Positions 1-8,315 of a stretch of DNA of 64,000 bases are shown here, piece by piece; within the stretch, counting starts at the first letter, position 1, and every line of letters begins with the position of its first letter. The notes beneath the pieces are model-generated. The model ran no database searches. It saw only the letters and a list, made by a program, of their open reading frames with translations, and was not told the DNA's origin. The DNA lies in the NCBI RefSeq assembly GCF_000949385.2, contig NZ_JYKO02000001.1, positions 1,946,620 to 2,010,619 of the forward strand. The letters run 5' to 3'. The translations under genes and the position numbers were made by a program. The stretch comes from Pseudomonas sp. LFM046. Its GTDB lineage: Bacteria; Pseudomonadota; Gammaproteobacteria; Pseudomonadales; Pseudomonadaceae.

Positions 1-2
1 AC

Positions 3-896
3 CGCTTGGGCTACCGCAAGCAGGGTGACGTCTGGCGGCACCCGCAGCGGATGGCGCTGTTCCTGGGCGACATCATCGATCGCGGCCCACGTATCCGCGA
101 GGCGCTGCATCTGGTTCACGCCATGGTGGAGGCTGGGCAAGCCCGTTGCATCATGGGCAACCACGAATTCAACGCCCTGGGCTGGAGCACGCCGGCGCCG
201 CCTGGTAGCGGCCGTCACTTCGTCCGCGAGCACACGCCGCGCCATGCCCGCCTGATCAAGGAAACCCTGGAGCAGTTCGAAGGCCATCCGGCGGACTGGC
301 GGGACTTCCTCGGCTGGTTCTACGAACTGCCGCTGTTCCTTGATGGCGGCCGCTTCCGCATGGTCCACGCTTGCTGGGACGGCGAGATGATCGCCGCGCT
401 GCGGGACATGCATCCGGACGGTCGTATCAACGAGGCGTTCCTCAAGGCCGCCGCCGAGCCCTCCAGCTTCGCCACGCGGGTGTTCGACCGGCTGCTGCGT
501 GGTACCGACCTGCCGCTGCCCGGCGGCATGACCCTGACGGGCAGCGACGGCTTCACCCGCTCGGTGTTCCGCACCAAGTTCTGGGCCGAGGACCCGCAGA
601 CCTACGGCGATGTGGTCTTCCAACCGGACGCCCTGCCGGAGCAGGTGGCCAGCCAGCCGCTGTCCCAGGCCCACAAATCGCGTCTGCTCAGCTACGGCCC
701 GCAGGAACCGATCCTGTTCGTCGGCCACTATTGGCGGCGTGGCCGCCCGGCGCCGATTCGCGGCAACCTGGCTTGCCTGGACTACAGCGCGGTGATGTAC
801 GGCAAGCTGGTGGCGTATCGGTACGACCAGGAAACCCGCCTGGACCCGGACAAATTCGTCTGGGTGGAAGTCGAGCGCCCCGAGGAGTCCAGATGA
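3..896 (+). CDS. Calcineurin-like metallophosphoesterase, 5' end outside the window
   Basis: The frame is open to the left edge, so the true start and the first metal-binding motif (usually DxH) are missing. The visible part holds the second and third family motifs: GDIIDRG about 20 residues in and GNHE about 52 residues in, both typical metal-binding segments of the calcineurin-like phosphoesterase fold. A later GHYW histidine motif fits the C-terminal metal ligands. Substrate unknown; serine/threonine phosphatase-like and nucleotide hydrolase members look alike here. Its TGA overlaps the ATG of the rhomboid gene (ATGA), so the two are probably co-translated. Family call confident, function open. 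Confidence 0.82.
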   Translation, partial: RLGYRKQGDVWRHPQRMALFLGDIIDRGPRIREALHLVHAMVEAGQARCIMGNHEFNALGWSTPAPPGSGRHFVREHTPRHARLIKETLEQFEGHPADWRDFLGWFYELPLFLDGGRFRMVHACWDGEMIAALRDMHPDGRINEAFLKAAAEPSSFATRVFDRLLRGTDLPLPGGMTLTGSDGFTRSVFRTKFWAEDPQTYGDVVFQPDALPEQVASQPLSQAHKSRLLSYGPQEPILFVGHYWRRGRPAPIRGNLACLDYSAVMYGKLVAYRYDQETRLDPDKFVWVEVERPEESR

Positions 897-1759
897 GCGC
901 GGTCGAAGTATTGCGGCTGCCCTTGACGGTGGACCTTTCCGGTTTCATCGCCTTGCTGCGGCGGCTGGAAGTGCCTTACCGCGTTAGCGAGGAATCCGGC
1001 GAGCAGGTGCTCTGGGTGCCGGGGCCGCAGTTGGCGGAACAGGTGCGCGGGCTGTACGAGCGCTACCCCGATGGCGATCCGCACTTCCAGTTGTCGGAGG
1101 ATACGCCGAAGGAGGCGCCGCGCGCCGGTCTGCTTGCCCAGCTCAAGGCCCGCCCCATTACCAGCCTGGTGCTGTTACTGACCCTGGTGGTGGCTGGGCT
1201 GACCAACCTGGGAGACAACTTTTCGGTCATTCGCTGGCTGAGTTTCCAGGACTTCGAAATCCAGGGCGACTTCATCTATTTCCTGCCCGTGGCCGATGGT
1301 CTGGAAGCCGGACAGTGGTGGCGCCTGGTGAGCCCCATGCTGATCCACTTCGGCATCCTGCACCTGGCGATGAACGCCATGTGGTTCTGGGAACTGGGGC
1401 GGCGTATCGAGTCGCGCCAGGGCGGACTCATGCTGCTGGCGCTGACCCTCGGCTTTAGCCTGGTGTCCGATGTCGCCCAGTTCTTCAGCAGCGGCCCAAC
1501 GCTGTTCGGCGGGCTTTCCGGCGTGCTCTACGGCCTGCTCGGCCATTGCTGGGTGTTCCAGCGCCTGGCGCCGTGCCCGGCCTACCGGCTGCCGCCGGGG
1601 GTGATGGCGATGATGCTGGTCTGGCTGCTGGTCTGCCTGTCCGGGCTGATCACAGCACTGGGCTTTGGCGCCATCGCCAATGGCGCGCACGTCGGCGGGC
1701 TGGTCGCGGGCTGTGCCACCGGACTGATTGGGGGTGCCCTGGCTCGTCTACGCCGTTAG
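893..1759 (+). CDS. glpG: GlpG-type rhomboid intramembrane serine protease
   Basis: 288 aa. The start is the ATG at 893, in a 4-base ATGA overlap with the upstream gene; the frame stays open further upstream but that part is shadow. Residues 1-80 form a soluble cytoplasmic domain like the GlpG N-terminus, followed by about six hydrophobic segments. The catalytic dyad is visible: Ser209 in GLSG and His266 in NGAHVGG. The HxxxN segment HLAMNAMWFWELGRR belongs to the oxyanion/L1 region. The enzyme cleaves transmembrane helices of membrane proteins within the inner membrane; natural substrates in this genus are not established. Total length and domain order match GlpG. Confidence 0.92.
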   Translation: MSAVEVLRLPLTVDLSGFIALLRRLEVPYRVSEESGEQVLWVPGPQLAEQVRGLYERYPDGDPHFQLSEDTPKEAPRAGLLAQLKARPITSLVLLLTLVVAGLTNLGDNFSVIRWLSFQDFEIQGDFIYFLPVADGLEAGQWWRLVSPMLIHFGILHLAMNAMWFWELGRRIESRQGGLMLLALTLGFSLVSDVAQFFSSGPTLFGGLSGVLYGLLGHCWVFQRLAPCPAYRLPPGVMAMMLVWLLVCLSGLITALGFGAIANGAHVGGLVAGCATGLIGGALARLRR

Positions 1760-1795
1760 AATGCGCAGCCTGTTCCATTTCCCTGCGAGGGGCCC

Positions 1796-2056
1796 ATGTC
1801 GTCTTTTGCCCAACTGATCAGCAACATCACCCAGGATGTCTACGAGAGCCTCAAGCTGGCCGTGGAACTCGGCAAGTGGCCGGACGGCCGCAAGCTGACC
1901 CAGGAGCAGAAGGAGCTGTCGTTGCAGGCGGTGATCGCCTGGGAAATGAAGAACCTGCCCGAGGAAGAGCGCACTGGCTACATGGGCCCGCAGGAGTGCA
2001 GCTCCAAGTCCGAGCCCATCCCCAACATTCTGTTCAAGTCGAATTCGGTTCACTGA
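1796..2056 (+). CDS. YeaC-like DUF1315 protein
   Basis: 86 aa, cytoplasmic, no signal or membrane segment. The sequence has the DUF1315/YeaC pattern: a helical N-terminus (YESLKLAVELGKWPDGRKLT), then QAVIAWE and a C-terminal SKSEPIPNI stretch. Function is unknown in the literature I know. It starts 36 bases after the rhomboid stop, behind a weak gcgagggg Shine-Dalgarno. Its TGA overlaps the next ATG by one base (TGATG), tying it to the DUF2797 gene, so the two proteins probably act together or are made in fixed ratio. Confidence 0.85.
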   Translation: MSSFAQLISNITQDVYESLKLAVELGKWPDGRKLTQEQKELSLQAVIAWEMKNLPEEERTGYMGPQECSSKSEPIPNILFKSNSVH

Positions 2057-2886
2057 TGCTGGAACTAGGACGCGGCACACTGAGCAAGATGTCGGTGCGC
2101 CTAGAAGCTCCCGTGCAATACGGCTTTCGCCTGGGCGAAGCGGAAGTTGCGGCAAACCCGCTGATCGGCAAGCAGCTGCGCCTGGAGTTCCTCGGCGCCA
2201 TCCACTGCATCCACTGCGGGCGCAAGACAAAAAAGAGCTTCAGCCAGGGCTACTGCTACCCCTGCTTCACCAAGCTGGCGCAGTGCGACAGCTGCATCGT
2301 TAGCCCGGAGAAGTGCCATTACGACGAGGGCACCTGCCGCGAGCCGGAGTGGGGCGAGCGCTTCTGCATGACCGACCACGTCGTCTACTTGGCCAACTCC
2401 TCGGGCGTCAAGGTGGGCATCACCCGTGCCAGCCAGGTTCCGACCCGTTGGATCGACCAGGGCGCCAGCCAGGCGCTGCCGATCTTCCGTGTGGCCACCC
2501 GCCAGCAATCCGGCTTCGTCGAGGACCTGCTGCGCAGCCAGGTGGCCGACCGCACCAACTGGCGCGCCATGCTCAAGGGTGATGCGCCCCCGCTGGACCT
2601 GCCGGTCATCCGTGACGAGTTGTTCGATCACTGCGCCGAGGGCATTCGCGCCCTGCAGGATCGCTTCGGCCTGCAGGCGATCCAGCCGGTCATGGACCTG
2701 GCGCCCATCGAGATCAGCTATCCGGTGGATGCCTATCCGACCAAGGTCGTCAGCTTCGACCTGGACAAGACGCCGGTGGTGGAAGGTACGCTGCGGGGCA
2801 TCAAGGGCCAGTACCTGATCCTCGATACCGGCGTGATCAACCTGCGCAAGTACACCGCCTACCAGTTGGCCATCAGCGCCGCGTAG
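2056..2886 (+). CDS. DUF2797 protein: Cys-rich zinc-binding region plus GIY-YIG-like segment
   Basis: 276 aa starting at the ATG that overlaps the YeaC stop. Residues 51-104 carry nine cysteines, mostly as CxxC pairs (C51/C54, C67/C70, C77/C80, then C87, C94, C104), which strongly suggests two or more bound zinc ions. Directly after this, residues 109-131 read VVYLAN...VKVGITR...TRW, resembling the core strands of GIY-YIG nucleases (a Y-L/I-A strand, then a V-G-I/T strand, then Arg). The final third is beta-rich and ends without a membrane anchor. The family is annotated only as DUF2797. A nucleic-acid role is my inference from the zinc and GIY-YIG-like pattern. Confidence 0.85.
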   Translation: MLELGRGTLSKMSVRLEAPVQYGFRLGEAEVAANPLIGKQLRLEFLGAIHCIHCGRKTKKSFSQGYCYPCFTKLAQCDSCIVSPEKCHYDEGTCREPEWGERFCMTDHVVYLANSSGVKVGITRASQVPTRWIDQGASQALPIFRVATRQQSGFVEDLLRSQVADRTNWRAMLKGDAPPLDLPVIRDELFDHCAEGIRALQDRFGLQAIQPVMDLAPIEISYPVDAYPTKVVSFDLDKTPVVEGTLRGIKGQYLILDTGVINLRKYTAYQLAISAA

Positions 2887-2905
2887 CTCACGTCATCAAG
2901 TAGTC

Positions 2906-2938
2906 AGGTCGGCAGGGGAATAGTCCATACTCCGACCT
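2906..2938. other. Inverted repeat between DUF2797 gene and pepN
   Basis: Perfect 7-base arms aggtcgg (2906-2912) and ccgacct (2932-2938) enclose 19 bases. No T-run follows on either strand, so it is a poor intrinsic terminator. It could be a weak terminator, a leader hairpin of pepN (start 62 bases downstream) or an operator. Confidence 0.35.
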
Positions 2939-2999
2939 TGCCCCATTCATCAGGCGCGGCCCAGGGTTATGGGGCCGCCCCGCAATCGAAGAGACGACC

Positions 3000-5657
3000 A
3001 TGCGCACCGAGCAACCGAAAGTCATCTACCTCAAGGACTATCAGGCCCCCGAGTACCTGATCGACGAGACCAACCTGACCTTCGAGTTGTACGAGGACCA
3101 CACCCTGGTCCACGCCCAACTGGTGATGCGCCGCAATCCGGAGCGCGGCGACGGCCTGCCGCCCCTGATGCTGGACGGCCAGCAACTGGAGCTGCTGTCG
3201 CTGTCCATGGACGACCGCGAGCTGACCGCCGCCGACTACCAGCTGGATGACAGCCACCTGACCCTGCAGCCGAAGTCGAAGTCCTTCACCCTCGACAGCA
3301 CCGTACGCATCCACCCGGAAACCAACACCGCGCTGGAAGGCTTGTACAAGTCGGGCAAGATGTTCTGCACCCAGTGCGAGGCCGAGGGTTTCCGCAAGAT
3401 CACCTATTACCTTGATCGCCCGGATGTGATGAGCAAGTTCACCACCACGGTGAGCGCCGAACAGCATCGCTACCCGGTACTGCTGTCCAACGGCAACCCG
3501 GTGGCCAGCGGGGCGGAGGAGGGCGGCCGGCACTGGGCCACCTGGGAAGACCCCTTCAAGAAACCCGCTTACCTGTTTGCCCTGGTGGCGGGTGATCTGT
3601 GGTGTGTGGAAGACAGCTTCACCACCATGACCCAGCGTGAAGTGGCCCTGCGCATCTACGTCGAGCCGGAGAACATCGACAAGGTCCAGCACGCCATGGA
3701 CAGCCTGAAGAAGTCCATGCGCTGGGACGAGGAGGTCTACGGTCGCGAGTACGACCTGGACATCTTCATGATCGTCGCGGTCAACGACTTCAACATGGGC
3801 GCCATGGAGAACAAGGGGCTCAACATCTTCAACTCCAGCTGCGTGCTGGCCAAGGCGGAAACCGCCACCGATGCCGCCCATCAGCGTGTCGAGGCCGTGG
3901 TGGCTCATGAGTACTTCCACAACTGGTCGGGCAACCGTGTGACCTGCCGCGACTGGTTCCAGCTGTCCCTCAAGGAAGGCTTTACCGTATTCCGCGATGC
4001 GGAGTTCTCGGCCGACATGAACTCCCGCACCGTCAAGCGCGTCGAGGACGTGGCTTTCCTGCGCACCAACCAGTTCGCCGAAGATGCCGGCCCCATGGCC
4101 CACCCGGTGCGCCCGGACTCCTTTATCGAGATCTCCAACTTCTACACCCTGACCGTCTATGAAAAGGGCTCGGAAGTGGTGCGCATGATTCACACCCTGC
4201 TGGGTGCCGAAGGGTTCCGCAAAGGCACCGACCTCTATTTCGAGCGCCATGACGGCCAGGCCGTGACGTGCGACGACTTCGTCAAGGCCATGGAAGACGC
4301 CAACGGCGTCGACCTGACCCAGTTCAAGCGCTGGTACAGCCAGTCCGGCACCCCGCGCGTGACCGTGGAAGAGGTGTTCGACGCCACCGCGAAAACCTAC
4401 AGCCTGACCTTCCGCCAGAGCTGCCCGGCCACTCCCGGCCAGAAGGAAAAGCAGCCTTTCGTCATTCCGGTGGAGCTTGGCCTGCTGGACAGCAACGGCC
4501 GCGAACTGCCCCTGCGCCTGCAGGGTGAGGCGGCGGCCCAGGGCACCAGCCGCGTGCTGGCGCTGAATGAGGCCGAGCAGCGCTTCACCTTTGTAGAGGT
4601 GCCGGAACGTCCGCTGCCTTCGCTGCTGCGCGGGTTCTCGGCGCCGGTGAAACTGGCGTTTCCCTACAGCCGTGACCAGCTGATGTTCCTGATGCAGCAC
4701 GATTCGGACGGCTTCAACCGCTGGGAAGCTGGCCAGCAACTGTCGGTGCAGGTGCTGCAGGAGCTGATCGGCCAACATCAGCGTGGCGAGCCGTTGGTGC
4801 TGGACCCGCGCCTGATCACTGCCTTGCGCACCCTGCTGGAAGACGCGTCCCTGGACCAGGCCATGGTGGCGGAGATGCTGTCGCTGCCGAGCGAGGCCTA
4901 TCTCACCGAAATCAGCGAAGTGGCGGATGTGGATGCCATCCACGCCGCCCGCGAATTCGCCCGCCAGTCCATCGGTGATGCCCTGTTCCAGCCGCTGCTG
5001 GCGCGCTACCAAGCCAACCGCGCGGCGTCCCGTGACACCGCCTATGTGGCCGAGGCCGCGCACATCGCCCGCCGTACCCTGCAGAACATCGCCCTGTCCT
5101 ACCTGATGCAGAGCGGCAAGGCGGAAGTGCTGGAAGCCTGCCTGGAGCAGTTCAACGATTGCGACAACATGACCGAGCGCTTGTCCGCCCTGGCCGTGCT
5201 GGTCAACTCCAGCTTCGAGACGGAGAAGGCCGACGCCCTGGCGCGCTTCGCCGAGCACTTCAAGGATGACCCGCTGGTGATGGACCAGTGGTTCAGCGTG
5301 CAGGCCGGGTGCAGTCTGCCGGGTGGGTTGGAGCGGGTTCAGGCGCTGATGCAGCATCCGGCGTTCACGCTGAAGAACCCGAACAAGGTGCGTGCGCTGA
5401 TCGGTGCCTTCGCCAACCAGAACCTTGTGAACTTCCACCGCGCCGATGGAGCGGGCTATCGCTTCCTCGCCGATCATGTGATCACGCTGAATGCGCTCAA
5501 CCCGCAGATTGCCTCTCGCCAACTGGCACCGCTGACTCGCTGGCGCAAGTATGACGCCAGCCGTCAGCAGCTCATGAAAGCGGAGCTGGAGCGCATCCTC
5601 GCGTCCGGCGAGCTGTCCAGCGACGTCTTCGAAGTGGTTAGCAAGAGCCTCGCCTGA
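3000..5657 (+). CDS. pepN: Aminopeptidase N (M1 zinc metallopeptidase)
   Basis: 885 aa, the usual length of bacterial PepN. It removes N-terminal amino acids from peptides in the cytoplasm and is a main enzyme of peptide turnover. Visible signatures: the substrate-recognition motif GAMEN at residues 267-271, the zinc motif HEYFH at 303-307 and the third zinc ligand Glu326 in LKEGF, spaced exactly as in HExxH-x18-E peptidases. The C-terminal half is the alpha-helical PepN domain. No signal peptide. The start at 3000 follows agagacg. Probably monocistronic, with a hairpin after the stop. Confidence 0.97.
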   Translation: MRTEQPKVIYLKDYQAPEYLIDETNLTFELYEDHTLVHAQLVMRRNPERGDGLPPLMLDGQQLELLSLSMDDRELTAADYQLDDSHLTLQPKSKSFTLDSTVRIHPETNTALEGLYKSGKMFCTQCEAEGFRKITYYLDRPDVMSKFTTTVSAEQHRYPVLLSNGNPVASGAEEGGRHWATWEDPFKKPAYLFALVAGDLWCVEDSFTTMTQREVALRIYVEPENIDKVQHAMDSLKKSMRWDEEVYGREYDLDIFMIVAVNDFNMGAMENKGLNIFNSSCVLAKAETATDAAHQRVEAVVAHEYFHNWSGNRVTCRDWFQLSLKEGFTVFRDAEFSADMNSRTVKRVEDVAFLRTNQFAEDAGPMAHPVRPDSFIEISNFYTLTVYEKGSEVVRMIHTLLGAEGFRKGTDLYFERHDGQAVTCDDFVKAMEDANGVDLTQFKRWYSQSGTPRVTVEEVFDATAKTYSLTFRQSCPATPGQKEKQPFVIPVELGLLDSNGRELPLRLQGEAAAQGTSRVLALNEAEQRFTFVEVPERPLPSLLRGFSAPVKLAFPYSRDQLMFLMQHDSDGFNRWEAGQQLSVQVLQELIGQHQRGEPLVLDPRLITALRTLLEDASLDQAMVAEMLSLPSEAYLTEISEVADVDAIHAAREFARQSIGDALFQPLLARYQANRAASRDTAYVAEAAHIARRTLQNIALSYLMQSGKAEVLEACLEQFNDCDNMTERLSALAVLVNSSFETEKADALARFAEHFKDDPLVMDQWFSVQAGCSLPGGLERVQALMQHPAFTLKNPNKVRALIGAFANQNLVNFHRADGAGYRFLADHVITLNALNPQIASRQLAPLTRWRKYDASRQQLMKAELERILASGELSSDVFEVVSKSLA

Positions 5658-5672
5658 CGCCCCCCCTCTCGG

Positions 5673-5692
5673 CAGCCCGCGAGAGCGGGCTG
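5673..5692 (+). terminator. Hairpin terminator candidate after pepN
   Basis: Arms cagcccgc (5673-5680) and gcgggctg (5685-5692) with a gaga tetraloop, 15 bases after the pepN stop. The stem is strong but the following bases (tcatccc) lack a good U-run, so termination may be partial or factor-assisted. Confidence 0.55.
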
Positions 5693-6182
5693 TCATCCCT
5701 TCGAAATCGTTCCTTCATGAAGTGTTACTGGTTAGTTCCGGTAACACTTTTTTGTTACTCAACGAAATATCCCCGACCACAACTATGCGCGATCGGTCTT
5801 AAAAGCCCATAAAAGGCTTGACCAGGCAGCCATTAGTATGAACGTTCATCGTCAGTAAGTGTGATCTTGAGTGACAAATCGTGCCAGATCGTCCGACAAG
5901 ATCGGACAGAAAATCTGGATTTGATCAGTGGATGATCAGTCACTTGTTTGACAATTTTCTGTCGGACGACCTGCGGAACTTTTCTGACAGCTATTTCTGA
6001 ATTGGCACCATGGTTGCAAAGTCGGTGCTGGTTTGGCCCTGTTTCGGTGCATACGAAGCGGGGTGCGCTCTGCGCTGGGGATTTCCTGCCGAAGCAAAAA
6101 AAGCCGCCAAGAGCGGCTGGACAAACAAGCCCGCCTGACGGGCAGCCAATAACAAAGTGATCAGTCCACGGAGTAAGACTCA
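5693..6182. promoter_or_regulatory. 490-bp intergenic region with direct and inverted repeats upstream of the DUF1302 gene
   Basis: No convincing gene. The region is noticeably more AT-rich than its surroundings. It contains: a hairpin gtccga-caaga-tcggac (5891-5907); a 10-base inverted repeat gacagaaaat (5905-5914) / attttctgtc (5954-5963); the 8-mer tgatcagt three times, at 5922-5929, 5933-5940 (start-to-start 11 bases, about one helical turn) and 6158-6165, just before the gene; and hairpin gcccg-cctga-cgggc (6129-6143). These look like regulator-binding sites for the DUF1302-DUF1329 operon. No promoter hexamers stand out enough to call. The Shine-Dalgarno ggag lies at 6169-6172. Confidence 0.5.
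6096..6118 (-). terminator. Terminator-shaped hairpin facing the minus strand, with no minus-strand gene beside it
   Basis: Arms agccgc (6102-6107) and gcggct (6113-6118) with a five-base loop, preceded on the + strand by seven A residues. Read on the minus strand this is a hairpin followed by a run of seven U. The nearest gene to the right is on the + strand, so the signal would end an antisense transcript from the start of the DUF1302 gene or is a relic. Confidence 0.5.
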
Positions 6183-8252
6183 ATGGAGCTCAAGTCCCGT
6201 AAGCCCATGTTGCGTTTCGCACCGGCCAAGGCAGGTTTCGCCTTCGCCGGCATTCTGCCGCTGCTGGTAGCCGCCCAGGCCCAGGCAGTGGAATTCAGCT
6301 TCGCCAACGATGAAATTTCCGGCTCCATCGACACCACCGTGTCGTATGGCCAGTTGTGGCGCGTCCAGGGTCGCGACAAGACCAACGACGACATCAACAC
6401 CAACGACGGTAACCGCAACTTCGATACCGGCCTGGTCTCCGAGGTCTACAAGATCACTTCCGACCTGGAAGCGACCTACAAGAACTACGGCATGTTCGTC
6501 CGTGGCACCGCTTTCTATGACACCCAGATCATGGACAAGCGCAATGACTACCTGGACAACAACAATCCGCCCCAGCCGAGCCAGAATTTCCCGAAGGATG
6601 ACAGCTTCACCGACGCGACCCGCGACAAGGCCGGCAGTGACGCGCAGATCCTCGACGCCTACCTCTATGGCAACTGGGACGTGGCCGACATGCCGGTCAC
6701 CGGCCGTGTGGGCAAGCAGGTGTTCAACTGGGGCGAGGGCATCTTCTACCGCGGTGGCGTGAACACCACCAACCCGGTGGACGCCGCCAAGTTCCGCCTG
6801 CCGGGCTCCGAGCTGAAGGAAGTGCTGGTACCGGTGGAAGCCCTGAGCTTCAACCTCGGTCTGACCGAGAACCTGTCGATGGAAACCTTCTACCAATGGA
6901 ACTGGAAGGAATCGGCCATTGACCCGGTGGGCACCTACTTCTCCGAGACCGACCTGTTTGCCGAGGGCGGGAACACCGCCTATTCCACCCAGCCGCGCCT
7001 TACGCCCCTGGCCGGCGCGTACTCTGCGCTGAGCGCCCGAGGGGTGGGTGGCCTGGCCGGTGGTCCTACCGTGAACAGCGACGGCGTGATCAAGGTTGCT
7101 TCCATCCGTCCGGATATCAACGCCAAGAACGATGGTCAGTTCGGTGTGGCTTTCCGCTATATCGCCGAAGAACTGAACTCCACTGAGTTCGGCTTCTACT
7201 TCGTCAATTATCACGCCAAGGAACCCACCATCCAGGCTGATCTGGGCAGCTACGCGGGCCTGAACCTGCAGCAGGTCGCTCAAGGCGTGGTGACTGGGCA
7301 GACCGTTCAGCAGCTGATGCAGGCCGGCTTCACCCAGCAGCAGATCGCCCAGGTCGCCGCAGGCGGCACCACGGGTGTTCCGGCCTTCGACGCCGCCATC
7401 GGCGGTGCCTTAGCCAACATTCCCAACCTGGTGAGCGCTGGCCTGTCTGATCCGACCTCGCAGCTGTCCCAGGCCGTTGGCGGCCTAGCCACCATCGACG
7501 TGGCGAACCAGGTCGATGCCCGTCGCGAATACGCCGAAGACATCCGCATGTACGGCCTGAGCTTCAACACCACCATTGGTGAAGCCTCGGTCTTTGGTGA
7601 GCTGGCCTACCGCCCGAACCTGCCGATCGGTGTCGCCACCACCAACGACCTGCTGGGCGATCTGCTGCTCCAGGCTCCGCAGTTGGCTTCGGGCCAGACC
7701 GTCAACATCGGCGGCCAGGACGTCCACCTGGGCGACTCAATCCACAACGTCGAGCGCGTAGAGGCTTACAACAGCTCCCTGGGCACCATCTACAACTTCG
7801 GTCCCGGGCTGACTTTCGACTCTCTGATCGGCGTTGCCGAACTGGCTTCCGAGCACCTGCGCGGCAGCTCCCTGCAGTACACCGCGTTCAACGGTGAGAA
7901 CCGCTACTTCTCCGGCCGTGGCAACAACTCCTACGTCTCCGGTGGCGATCGTGACGATCAGGTCAACAAGAACGCCTACGGCTACACCCTGCTGGTGTCC
8001 GGTACCTGGAACGACGTCTACGCCGGTGTGAACATTTCGCCCTATGCCGTCTACAAGGACGACTTCGAGGGTAACTCCTTCCAGACCGGCAACTTCATCG
8101 AAGGTCGCAAGGCCTACACCCTGGGCGTGAAGGCGACCTACCTGAACAGCCTGGAGGCCGAGCTGCAGTACACCGAGTTCTACGGCGCTGGCCAGAACAA
8201 CTCGGCTCGTGATCGCGACAACATCGGTTTCAACGTCAAGTACTCCTTCTAA
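6183..8252 (+). CDS. DUF1302 outer-membrane protein
   Basis: 689 aa. An N-terminal signal region (basic start, hydrophobic core near residues 15-30, cleavage likely after AQAVE-type AxA) leads into a long beta-rich chain that ends in aromatic Phe (VKYSF), as expected for a BAM-inserted outer-membrane barrel. Family DUF1302 is common in Pseudomonas and in alkane- and steroid-degrading bacteria and nearly always sits beside DUF1329. Residues about 353-440 form an unusual Gln/Ala-rich, apparently helical stretch within the barrel-like pattern. An alternative ATG is at 6210. Followed after 63 bases by the DUF1329 gene, so one operon. Substrate unknown; lipid or other hydrophobic compound is inferred. 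Confidence 0.88.
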   Translation: MELKSRKPMLRFAPAKAGFAFAGILPLLVAAQAQAVEFSFANDEISGSIDTTVSYGQLWRVQGRDKTNDDINTNDGNRNFDTGLVSEVYKITSDLEATYKNYGMFVRGTAFYDTQIMDKRNDYLDNNNPPQPSQNFPKDDSFTDATRDKAGSDAQILDAYLYGNWDVADMPVTGRVGKQVFNWGEGIFYRGGVNTTNPVDAAKFRLPGSELKEVLVPVEALSFNLGLTENLSMETFYQWNWKESAIDPVGTYFSETDLFAEGGNTAYSTQPRLTPLAGAYSALSARGVGGLAGGPTVNSDGVIKVASIRPDINAKNDGQFGVAFRYIAEELNSTEFGFYFVNYHAKEPTIQADLGSYAGLNLQQVAQGVVTGQTVQQLMQAGFTQQQIAQVAAGGTTGVPAFDAAIGGALANIPNLVSAGLSDPTSQLSQAVGGLATIDVANQVDARREYAEDIRMYGLSFNTTIGEASVFGELAYRPNLPIGVATTNDLLGDLLLQAPQLASGQTVNIGGQDVHLGDSIHNVERVEAYNSSLGTIYNFGPGLTFDSLIGVAELASEHLRGSSLQYTAFNGENRYFSGRGNNSYVSGGDRDDQVNKNAYGYTLLVSGTWNDVYAGVNISPYAVYKDDFEGNSFQTGNFIEGRKAYTLGVKATYLNSLEAELQYTEFYGAGQNNSARDRDNIGFNVKYSF

Positions 8253-8315
8253 GCCCAACAAGAACAAGACGGGCGCCTTCGGGCGCCCGACGCAGACCCA
8301 TCACGGAGAACCCAC

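Noticed and set aside
2967-5696. Open minus-strand frame of 909 codons across pepN
   Set aside because: Antisense shadow of pepN with the same low-complexity composition; no ribosome site or motif.
5948-6160. 70-codon + strand frame upstream of the DUF1302 gene
   Set aside because: No ribosome site, crosses several hairpins, no recognisable domain; region fits regulatory DNA better.
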